NCBI GenBank assembly: GCA_007694165.1
Contig: RECE01000269.1
Coordinates: 1-34,165 of the forward strand
Length of the DNA: 34,165 nt
Direction of reading: 5' to 3'
From: Bacteroidota bacterium
Lineage (GTDB): Bacteria > Bacteroidota > Bacteroidia > Bacteroidales > UBA7960
Position numbers and translations under genes: made by a program. A model generated the notes under the pieces. The model searched no databases and was not told where the DNA came from. It saw nothing but the letters and a program-made list of their open reading frames with translations. Shown here piece by piece: positions 1-6,601 of the stretch (the first letter of the stretch is position 1; each line of letters opens with the position of its first letter).

Positions 1-3
1 ACG

Positions 4-38
4 AAAAAAGGCGAAATACCTGCTGTATTTCGCCTTTT
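4..38 (-). terminator. Rho-independent terminator of tRNA-Gln
   Basis: A near-perfect inverted repeat begins with an A-run followed by GGCGAAATAC and ends with GTATTTCGCC followed by a T-run, around a 5-base loop. It lies directly past the 3' end of the minus-strand tRNA-Gln. Because both flanks are A/T runs it could stop transcription from either side. Confidence 0.85.
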
Positions 39-40
39 TG

Positions 41-111
41 TTGACCGACAAGGATTCGAACCTTGACAGACAGCTCCAAAAACTGTAGTGCTACCGTTAC
101 ACCATCGGTCA
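41..111 (-). tRNA. tRNA-Gln (anticodon TTG)
   Basis: On the minus strand the cloverleaf folds completely. The acceptor stem is TGACCGA with TCGGTCA. The D arm is closed by GTGT/GCAC, and the anticodon arm is ACAGT-TTTTGGA-GCTGT, which places TTG at positions 34-36. The T arm is CAAGG-TTCGAAT-CCTTG. An A discriminator follows and CCA is not encoded, so the CCA-adding enzyme must supply it. The TTG anticodon reads CAA and, by wobble, CAG glutamine codons. A terminator hairpin lies just downstream and a good promoter just upstream, so it is probably a single-gene transcript. Confidence 0.93.
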
Positions 112-130
112 ATGATTTGTAATGGGACTG

Positions 131-161
131 CAAAAGTATAACTTTTTTTTATTCACCACAA
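131..161 (-). promoter_or_regulatory. Promoter of tRNA-Gln
   Basis: Read on the minus strand, a TTG at 161-159 is followed after 20 bases by TACTTTTG at 138-131. This matches the Bacteroidota housekeeping promoter (TTG or TTTG, 19-21 bases, TAnnTTTG). The expected start of transcription is about 7 bases past the second box, roughly 13 bases before the tRNA. The same TACTTTTG box occurs before sdhC and adk in this window. Confidence 0.65.
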
Positions 162-252
162 TTTTTTTTCAAAAAAGTTGCTTTTTTTTCGCCCCTTCTT
201 CTCAAAACCTCTCAACCCCCATAAACAAACGTTTACAACCGCGTACTGTAAG

Positions 253-300
253 AGAAACCCTGTGCAGAAAATCCATTAGAATCTTCTTCACAGGGTTTCT
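253..300 (-). terminator. Long hairpin downstream of the C69 dipeptidase pair
   Basis: A perfect 12-base inverted repeat (AGAAACCCTGTG at 253-264, CACAGGGTTTCT at 289-300) extends inward by four more pairs after one mismatch, leaving a loop of about 14 bases. It lies some 75 bases past the stop of the minus-strand dipeptidase gene. There is no clean T-run on either side, so it may stabilise the mRNA 3' end or be an imperfect terminator. Confidence 0.45.
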
Positions 301-376
301 GTTGGGGTGGAAAATGTTTTATCCTTGTGCCTTTCTTATCAGGCACGCATAATAAACATGGGTTTTCCTGCAGGCA

Positions 377-2026
377 CTATTTTATCGGTTCACCCGGTTT
401 TCTCCAGCGAACATCAAAATATCCGGGTCTCTCTTCCACTGCTTGTCTGAAGAAGTTTTCAGGATACCCTACTCCCTGGGGCCAGGGCCTGAGTTTGTCT
501 TCTGTGCGGATATAACGATCGTTGTATTTTGAGAAGATGTGGTATCCCAGTTCTCTCCAGCGCTGCACGGTATATTCGGCATTGTTTACGCTGAAATCGG
601 TGAGGTATTCATACATCATGTCTTTGTCCGTTTCATAAAGTGATTTGGCGGCCATGTCCACAGCTTTTGTCATGGCATGGGAGCGGTTTTCCACTTCCAG
701 CTGCACCTCTTTGATATCGACGATGATGTAGCTGTACAAACCATAGGCATAATTGGCCACCAGGTTGAATACCCAGAAAGCCGAATCCCAGTCGAAGTCC
801 ACTACGTTGCCGGTGGTAAGCGAAATGGGGGCTCTTTGTGAGCCTACATACAGGGGCATATAGGCATTGGAGTAAGTATCATCCACACTGTACCAGAAAA
901 TGCCTCCTATGGCGTCAGGAAGGAAGTTACGTGACTGCGAAATAAAGGAGAATCCTGTTTGTGGTTGTGAAATGGTACGGGGCCATGCATACTTCTGGTC
1001 ATCCAGTTCGAAATAGATGGGTCTCCAGCGGTAGGGATTGTTAAAGGGGCCTGCATCAAATCCTTCGGCAGTATAGTAAGGTGAATCGTGAAAATGGTCG
1101 CGCACCAGACCAATCATAGCCTGCACTGTAATTTTGTTTGCAGGCTTTACAAAAAGAGGGTAAGGTTCTGCACCTTCCACGCAACGCCAGTACTCAGGGT
1201 TAAACTCCTGCTCGGGAGCAGCATTTCTGAATACACTCCATACGCGGCCTTCGCACAACAGCAAAGACTCACAGGTAAGCGGGTTGTAGGCATCTACAAA
1301 GCTAAACTCTTCCCTGGGTTGATCAGCACCAAACCAGCCCATTTCAACGGCAAATTCAACCAGGTCGTCACTCCACATCCAGTTTTCGGTGTCGTTCCAG
1401 TCAATCTGACGGACGCGCGCCTGGTTGGCATGAGCAGCGATGTACCCGTCAGGTACCCTTGCAGCTACCCATACAGCACCTTCACCATGCTCACCTTTAC
1501 CGATGAACTCCATGATCCATGCTTCATTTTTGTCGGCAATAGAGAAAGACTCACCGGTACTTTTGTAACCGTGAGCTTCCACCAGGCCTGTCATAACAGC
1601 AATGGCTTCGCGGGCAGTTTTAGACCGTTGCAATCCAATGTACATCATGGCGCCATAGTCAATAAAACCATTTCCACCGTGCAATTCATCACGGCCTGTG
1701 AAAGTCGTTTCTCCGATGGCCACCTGGTGTTCGTTCATGTTGCCGATTACCCGGTAGGTTCTTTCCACCTGGGGAATGCGACCTATGAGGGTACCATAGT
1801 GCCAGTCAATAATATCAACGGAATCGCCAGGCTCGTAGGTACCGCCGGGATAATAATACAGGGGGTCCATAAACCCGCCGGCATCGGCAAGGTAGCTTAT
1901 CATTACACTGCCATCGGCACTTGCACCGGCAGATACCAGTACGTTGGTACATGCATTGGTCCGCGGGGCTGCAAAAGCCAGCAAAACAAATGCAAAGGTT
2001 ACTTTTAATAAACTGATTCTTTTCAT
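377..2026 (-). CDS. Secreted C69 family dipeptidase (PepD-like), copy 1
   Basis: The 549-residue protein has a hydrophobic signal peptide (residues 1-25) ending in TNA directly before Cys26. The sequence CTNVLVSAGASADGSVM is the hallmark start of the C69/U34 dipeptidases. These are N-terminal-nucleophile hydrolases in which the exposed Cys is the catalytic residue, so signal peptidase cleavage would itself create the active N-terminus. Family members cleave dipeptides and other small peptides; the signal peptide places this one in the periplasm or outside the cell. It lies 30 bases downstream of a close paralogue, and the pair is probably one operon. The core motifs (ASADGSVM, VIGNMNE, ETTFTGR, GESFSIADKNEAWIMEFIGKG) match the paralogue. 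The true substrate is unknown. The lack of a leucine at position -3 argues against a lipoprotein. Confidence 0.88.
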   Translation of the reverse strand: MKRISLLKVTFAFVLLAFAAPRTNACTNVLVSAGASADGSVMISYLADAGGFMDPLYYYPGGTYEPGDSVDIIDWHYGTLIGRIPQVERTYRVIGNMNEHQVAIGETTFTGRDELHGGNGFIDYGAMMYIGLQRSKTAREAIAVMTGLVEAHGYKSTGESFSIADKNEAWIMEFIGKGEHGEGAVWVAARVPDGYIAAHANQARVRQIDWNDTENWMWSDDLVEFAVEMGWFGADQPREEFSFVDAYNPLTCESLLLCEGRVWSVFRNAAPEQEFNPEYWRCVEGAEPYPLFVKPANKITVQAMIGLVRDHFHDSPYYTAEGFDAGPFNNPYRWRPIYFELDDQKYAWPRTISQPQTGFSFISQSRNFLPDAIGGIFWYSVDDTYSNAYMPLYVGSQRAPISLTTGNVVDFDWDSAFWVFNLVANYAYGLYSYIIVDIKEVQLEVENRSHAMTKAVDMAAKSLYETDKDMMYEYLTDFSVNNAEYTVQRWRELGYHIFSKYNDRYIRTEDKLRPWPQGVGYPENFFRQAVEERPGYFDVRWRKPGEPIK

Positions 2027-2056
2027 AGAAGTGAGATAATTATTGGTTATTAGTTA

Positions 2057-3709
2057 TTATTTGATAGGTTCGCCCGGTTGGCGCCATCTTACATCAAAGA
2101 AGTTGGGTCTTTCTTCCACAGTACGTCTCAGATATTCATCAGGATAGCCGATTCCTACCGGCCAGGGGCGTATGTTGTCTTCCAGGCGGATATACCTGTC
2201 GTTGTAACGCGAAAACAATTCCCTGCTGAAGTCTCTCCAGCGGTTTACCACAAATTCGGCATTGTTGACACTGAAATCGGTCAGGTATTCGCGCGCCATG
2301 GCTTCGTCCTCACGGTACAAAGCAGCAGCGGCATTGTCAATGGCTTTGGTCATGGCTACTGCCCGGTTTTCCAGTTTTGCCTGTTCTTCCTGGATATCGT
2401 CAATCATGATACCATAAAGACCGTAGGCATAATTGGCCAGCAAATCGAAGGTCCAGAAGGCGGATTTCCAGTCAAACTTCATCGGATCCGCGATGGTTAA
2501 TGATTTGGGCATCTTTGTCATACCCATGTACAGGGGCATGAAAACATTGGTATGGTTATCATCCACACTGTACCAGCAGATACCTCCCACTTCGTCGGGC
2601 AGCCAGTTCCTGGCCTGTGTTACAAAAGTAAAAGCCGTTTGAGGCTGAGAGATGGGCCTTTCCCACGAGTATTCTGTATCATCGCCCTCCAGCTTAAAAG
2701 TAACCGGACGCCAGCGGTAAGGGTTGTTATAAGGCCCCGCAGCAATACCTTCTCCTGTGTAGTAGGGAGTGCCGTGGAAGTGATCGCGGATAAGACCAAT
2801 CATGGCATCAATGGTAATTTTTTTGTCGGGCTTGATAAACAATGGATAGGGGTCAGCACCTTCCACACACCTCCAGTAATCGGCAGAGAACTCACTGGAC
2901 GGAGCAGCCCTGTTGTACACACTCCATACGCGGCTTTCGCAAAGCAGCAATGACAGAGGGGTTGGAGGGTCATAAGCTGCCTGGAAACTGAAATTGCGGT
3001 TTCTCCCTTTGTACCATCCCATTTCTTTGGCAAAGTCTACTACATCTTCAGACCACATCCAGTTTTTGGTGTCTTTCCAGTCAACTTTGCGTATGCGCGA
3101 CTGGTTGGCATGGGCAGCGATGTAACCTTCGGGTACTCTTGCGGCTACCCAGACTGCGCCTTTGCCATGCTCACCTTTTCCTATGAAGTCCATAATCCAG
3201 ACTTCATCTTTGTCTGCAATGGAGAAGGTTTCACCGGTGTCTTTGTATCCGTAGGTGTAAGCCAGATCGTTCATTATCTGTATAGCTTCGCGTGCAGTGG
3301 AAGCCCGCTGAAGCGTAATCCAGATAAGGTTTCCGTAATCCAGCAAACCGGGCCCGCCGGAAAGCTCAGGACGCCCCGTGAAGGTGGTTTCCGCGATGGA
3401 GACCTGTTTTTCATTCATGTTGCCAATCACCTTGTAGGTGCGGGGAATCTGGTGTATTTTCCCAAGAAATTCGCCTTCATGAAAACCGTACACTGACAAG
3501 GAATCTCCTTCAGCATATTCGCCCCCGGGATAAAAATGCAAGGGTTGTGCAAAACCGCCTACATCATAAGTCCAGCTGGTCATAACACTCCCATCCGCAC
3601 TCGCACCGCGCGAAACCACTACATTGGTACACGATTGGGAAAGTTTAGGAAAAAGCAGGAAAACCAACAGGGAAGCAATAAATACATTCAAAAAAAAGTT
3701 TTTGTTCAT
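2057..3709 (-). CDS. Secreted C69 family dipeptidase (PepD-like), copy 2
   Basis: The 550-residue protein is a paralogue of the next gene downstream and is similar along its whole length. The signal peptide covers residues 1-26 and ends in SQS before the predicted nucleophile Cys27 (CTNVVVSRGASADGSVM). The family motif GETFSIADKDEVWIMDFIGKG is present, as are conserved aromatic-rich segments such as NNPYRWRP and GGICWYSVDD. It should be an exported Ntn-type dipeptidase; what separates it from its neighbour is not evident from sequence. It is the first gene of the pair in transcription order, and a probable promoter box lies about 40 bases upstream. Confidence 0.88.
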   Translation of the reverse strand: MNKNFFLNVFIASLLVFLLFPKLSQSCTNVVVSRGASADGSVMTSWTYDVGGFAQPLHFYPGGEYAEGDSLSVYGFHEGEFLGKIHQIPRTYKVIGNMNEKQVSIAETTFTGRPELSGGPGLLDYGNLIWITLQRASTAREAIQIMNDLAYTYGYKDTGETFSIADKDEVWIMDFIGKGEHGKGAVWVAARVPEGYIAAHANQSRIRKVDWKDTKNWMWSEDVVDFAKEMGWYKGRNRNFSFQAAYDPPTPLSLLLCESRVWSVYNRAAPSSEFSADYWRCVEGADPYPLFIKPDKKITIDAMIGLIRDHFHGTPYYTGEGIAAGPYNNPYRWRPVTFKLEGDDTEYSWERPISQPQTAFTFVTQARNWLPDEVGGICWYSVDDNHTNVFMPLYMGMTKMPKSLTIADPMKFDWKSAFWTFDLLANYAYGLYGIMIDDIQEEQAKLENRAVAMTKAIDNAAAALYREDEAMAREYLTDFSVNNAEFVVNRWRDFSRELFSRYNDRYIRLEDNIRPWPVGIGYPDEYLRRTVEERPNFFDVRWRQPGEPIK

Positions 3710-3746
3710 GTTGTATATTGTTTTGGATGACTAAGAGTTAAGGCTA

Positions 3747-3754
3747 CAAAAATA
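3747..3754 (-). promoter_or_regulatory. Probable -7 box for the C69 dipeptidase operon
   Basis: On the minus strand TATTTTTG fits the Bacteroidota TAnnTTTG box and would give a leader of about 30 bases before the start at 3709. No clear TTG lies at the expected distance upstream, so the call rests on one element only. Confidence 0.35.
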
Positions 3755-3910
3755 ACATTTTGAGGGAATCCATGGCCATGAATACTCGCGGAATACTTTC
3801 ATATTTAACTGAATTTTCTACCAAACCAATCCCGCAGCAGGTAAAAAAAACAAATTGCACAGTAAAAATAAATTCTGCATCCAAAATGATCTTTCTTTCC
3901 AAAAAATCAT

Positions 3911-3918
3911 TAGGTTTG
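3911..3918 (+). promoter_or_regulatory. Probable -7 box for the lipoprotein/TonB-domain operon
   Basis: TAGGTTTG matches the TAnnTTTG consensus, about 37 bases before the ATG at 3956. The upstream element is poor (only a T-rich stretch near 3886-3895), so support is moderate. Confidence 0.4.
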
Positions 3919-3955
3919 TATAACCCTATAATCGCATCAACTTAATCCAACCCAC

Positions 3956-4522
3956 ATGACAACAAAATACTTCGGAATCCTTGCAGCAATTTTCTTCCTT
4001 TTATCATGCAGTGGCACTCCGCGCGAGCAGGAAAAAACGAAAGAGAATGACGCACCGGCAATGGAAAGCTTTATGACCAACCTAAGCCTGTATTGCGGAG
4101 AAACCCTTGCCGGGGAAGTTTTTGCGGATCATCAGAGACCTGAACTGGCGGGCAGCCCAATGGAATTTATTTTTGAAAAATGCACTGAAAATGAAGTGAG
4201 AATCCGTACCCGTTTCCCTTCAGAAGAACAGGTAATCATTATTCTTACCCTTATCAATGATGAGCTTTTGCTTAAGCACGATGTCAGAGATGCAAACCTG
4301 GCTCCCGGACAATTCACTATGTACGGAGGATTTTCAGACCAGCGGGGCAGCAGTCATTCCCAGATTTTCCCTGTACACAACTTTGGTGGAGACATGTGGC
4401 CGGGATATGAAAATTATTCGTGGGAGATTTGCATTGATGAGGAGAAAGGCAGTTTTGAATACATTGAAACGGCAGAAAACATCATTAAGAAGCATTTTAA
4501 AGCAACGCTTCCTTCACTTTAA
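3956..4522 (+). CDS. Hypothetical lipoprotein
   Basis: The 188-residue protein has a type II signal peptide with lipobox LLSC, so Cys18 would be lipidated and the protein anchored in the inner or outer membrane. A charged tether (about residues 20-35) is followed by one small domain. This domain has further Cys residues in LYCGET, FEKCTEN and WEICIDE, plus Gly/Asp-rich segments (GQFTMYGGFSDQRG, FGGDMWPGYENYSWEI). I do not recognise the family with confidence, although similar small lipoproteins of unknown role occur in Bacteroidota. The gene is 10 bases ahead of the TonB-domain gene and is probably co-transcribed with it. Nothing in the sequence points to an enzyme. Confidence 0.75.
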   Translation: MTTKYFGILAAIFFLLSCSGTPREQEKTKENDAPAMESFMTNLSLYCGETLAGEVFADHQRPELAGSPMEFIFEKCTENEVRIRTRFPSEEQVIIILTLINDELLLKHDVRDANLAPGQFTMYGGFSDQRGSSHSQIFPVHNFGGDMWPGYENYSWEICIDEEKGSFEYIETAENIIKKHFKATLPSL

Positions 4523-4532
4523 TTAATGAGCA

Positions 4533-5000
4533 ATGAGCCCAAACCCCAAACACCCGAAGCAGAAAAAATTCCTGAACCTTCCACGGATAAGTGGAGGCAA
4601 GGAGGAATTGGTAAAATTCATCAGGGAAAACCTTCAGTATCCTGAAGAAGCGCTGGAAGCGAAAGTGCAGGGCGATGTGATCATAAAATATAAGATTACC
4701 GACAACGGAGAAGTTTTCAATCCCGAAATTGTTAAGGGAATAGGGCATGGCTGTGATGAAGAGGCCATGAGGCTTGTGATGTTGCTCAAATATGATGCAG
4801 TGAAAAACCGCGGTGCGAGGGTAACCGCCAGCAACAAGCTGAAGATCCCTTTCAGATTGCAGGAAAAGAAAGCATCCCGGAAAATCAATATGGTGTACAC
4901 ACCTGCCCAAAAAGAAGAACCAGCAGGAGGAAAAGAGGGAAAAACCCCTGAAACCCCCAAACCTAAAACCTACTCTTACACCATAAAAATCAACCCCTGA
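4533..5000 (+). CDS. TonB C-terminal domain protein without a membrane anchor
   Basis: Residues about 17-110 of 155 match the TonB C-terminal fold. LPRISGGKEELVKFIREN corresponds to the usual PxFPGG...L..FI..N, followed by LQYPEEALEAKVQGDV, then GEVFNPEIVKGIGHGCDEEA and a final strand KIPFRL. In TonB proteins this domain contacts TonB-dependent receptors. Unusually there is no N-terminal transmembrane helix or signal peptide, and the C-terminus is a Pro/Lys/Glu-rich tail. The protein may therefore act in the cytoplasm or need an unseen export route, and an energy-transducing role is not supported. The start is the first in-frame ATG after a stop at 4527-4529. It follows the lipoprotein gene by 10 bases. 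Confidence 0.75.
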   Translation: MSPNPKHPKQKKFLNLPRISGGKEELVKFIRENLQYPEEALEAKVQGDVIIKYKITDNGEVFNPEIVKGIGHGCDEEAMRLVMLLKYDAVKNRGARVTASNKLKIPFRLQEKKASRKINMVYTPAQKEEPAGGKEGKTPETPKPKTYSYTIKINP

Positions 5001-5209
5001 AGCAGCACCTGCCCGGCAAGAAATTAAGGGAACAGATCAGGCTAAAAGTTTTTTTCTGCAATCGCCTCTTTATTTGTAACTTCATACAAAGTTTTCAAAC
5101 GGCTTTTCAAATTCCTTACCCGTTGCAGGTAAGGATATTGCATAAATTTACTGCAATACCCAAAGCAATCTTTTCAGTAAAAAAAGACAAACCCTAGCAT
5201 AATTTAAAT

Positions 5210-5665
5210 ATGACTCCCGCAAACATTCGTATTACCAAGCAGTTCAGGTTCGAAACGGCCCATGCCCTCTGGGGTTATGATGGCGCATGCCGCAATATTC
5301 ACGGTCACAGCTACATTCTCTACGTTACACTCCTGGGAAAACCCATCAATGACCCCAACCATCCCAAATACGGAATGGTGATGGATTTCTCTGTATTGAA
5401 AACCATCGTCAACGAACAAATTGTGGATCAGTTTGACCATGCCCTGCTGGTGCGCCGCGGCACACCCCATGATCAGCTGGCCAACTCCTCAGAATTGTTT
5501 GGAAAAATCATGAAGCTGGATTACCAGCCCACCTGCGAAAACATGATTACAGATTTTGCCCGGCGCATATCAGCACAACTCCCACCCGAGGTGAAGTTGT
5601 TCAGCCTCAAACTGCACGAAACCGCAACGGCCTATGCCGAGTGGCATGCAACAGACAATGAGTAA
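5210..5665 (+). CDS. queD: 6-carboxytetrahydropterin synthase / PTPS family (QueD-like)
   Basis: The 151-residue protein is typical in length for the family. The zinc-binding histidines are visible at His18 (FETAHAL) and His31/His33 (CRNIHGHSY). Cys27 is the catalytic cysteine of the CxxxHGH motif, and Asp76-His77 (QFDHAL) complete the usual Cys/Asp/His set. Glu110 (PTCENM) and Glu137 (LHETATAYAEW) are the conserved pterin-contacting acids. QueD converts dihydroneopterin triphosphate to 6-carboxy-tetrahydropterin, the first committed step to queuosine and other 7-deazaguanines. No other queuosine gene is in the window, so a different PTPS activity (tetrahydrobiopterin or folate related) is not excluded. 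The gene is convergent with the chaperone gene that follows. Confidence 0.88.
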   Translation: MTPANIRITKQFRFETAHALWGYDGACRNIHGHSYILYVTLLGKPINDPNHPKYGMVMDFSVLKTIVNEQIVDQFDHALLVRRGTPHDQLANSSELFGKIMKLDYQPTCENMITDFARRISAQLPPEVKLFSLKLHETATAYAEWHATDNE

Positions 5666-5717
5666 GTTTTAGCTTTGACGCTGCAGCTCATTTTTTGAGT
5701 GCGATCAGGCTTAAAAC

Positions 5718-6545
5718 TCACTCCCCCACCGTCAATTCCAGCTCTGCTGCTATTACTGCATCCCTGTCGCCATAATCTACCACACCCAGCACCGAATATC
5801 TTCCCGGGCCCAGGTCATCGGGCAGTTCAAAATGGATAACCCTGCTGTGTCCGGGCAGTGTAGTAAACGCCCTGGCTTTTTCGCGACGGCTTTCACCGGT
5901 TCGCATATTGGTCAGTTCAAGGTAGGCCGCCACATCGATAATGGCATCGCCGGTATTCTCCACGTGGATTCTAATGCGCCGCTCTCCCTCTGCTCCCCTT
6001 TCACCCTCTTCAAAAGCAAGAATGCGTGCATTGCGGTAGGTAACGCTGCGAGGGGTCTGAAAAATATGCACCACAAACTGAAAGGTATGCATGATACCAA
6101 ATCCCATGGCATCATTGCCCAGTCCGGGAGCATCGGTTCTTTCCCGGGCAAGCTTAACCAGTGCTGAAGACCATACTACACGCCTGGCCTCGGGGATATT
6201 GGGAACCTGAAGGATAACATCCACATCGCGCGACTCACCGGACTGCAGCTCCACAAATGAAGGGGAAGCACTCAACCATTGCGAAGCAGAGTTTACATTT
6301 TCGCCCGGCTCCATCAATTCAGTTTTTCCATCCGTGCCGGGGGAAGCAAAGTCAGAGAAGGTTATGGTAAAGTTCTGGGGAGATTCAGAATTATTGGTGA
6401 TGGTAAGTTGTCTCACCTGGGTTTGTCCCGGCTCAGCGTTATAATAAACCCTGGAGGGAGAAACAGAAGCACTTTGAGCCCACAATCCCACTGCACAAAA
6501 AAACATCAGCACGCCTAAGGAAAAGGTCTTTTTAAGAGTATTCAT
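5718..6545 (-). CDS. PapD-like periplasmic chaperone
   Basis: The 275-residue protein has a signal peptide ending near WAQ (residues 1-23). Residues about 25-140 form a PapD-like immunoglobulin fold starting SVSPSRVYYNAEPGQTQ. It includes the typical ITNNSESPQNFTI strand, a SPSFVELQSGESRDVDV segment and the RRVVWSSALV strand. A second beta domain covers about 165-270 (RIRIHVENTGDAIIDVAAYL). Family chaperones cap pilus subunits in the periplasm by donating a strand and hand them to an outer-membrane usher. It is the last gene of a four-gene minus-strand operon, 56 bases after the barrel protein, which suits this role. The exact subfamily is uncertain, and a Gram-positive DUF916-like resemblance is also possible. 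Confidence 0.7.
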   Translation of the reverse strand: MNTLKKTFSLGVLMFFCAVGLWAQSASVSPSRVYYNAEPGQTQVRQLTITNNSESPQNFTITFSDFASPGTDGKTELMEPGENVNSASQWLSASPSFVELQSGESRDVDVILQVPNIPEARRVVWSSALVKLARERTDAPGLGNDAMGFGIMHTFQFVVHIFQTPRSVTYRNARILAFEEGERGAEGERRIRIHVENTGDAIIDVAAYLELTNMRTGESRREKARAFTTLPGHSRVIHFELPDDLGPGRYSVLGVVDYGDRDAVIAAELELTVGE

Positions 6546-6601
6546 AATGATTGAAATTTTAAGGGTTGATTATATCTTTTTTTTTGTGTTTGCATTCAGC
6601 T

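Noticed and set aside
3760..3945. A 61-codon plus-strand open frame between the dipeptidase and lipoprotein genes.
   Set aside because: It overlaps the probable promoters of both flanking operons and its product has no recognisable features.
4526..4640. A second ATG at 4526 opens another frame with a TonB-linker-like start (MSNEPKPQTPEAEKIPEPS), suggesting a frameshift in the TonB-domain gene.
   Set aside because: That frame stops after about 38 codons, while the frame from 4533 already contains the expected P-x-x-x-G-G motif with correct spacing into the domain. The resemblance is probably chance.
5001..5209. preQ1 or other riboswitch before the queD-like gene; a CCTTACC/GGTAAGG hairpin is present at 5114-5134.
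   Set aside because: I could not find the preQ1 aptamer core or a terminator/anti-terminator pair. The hairpin alone is too small to support the call.
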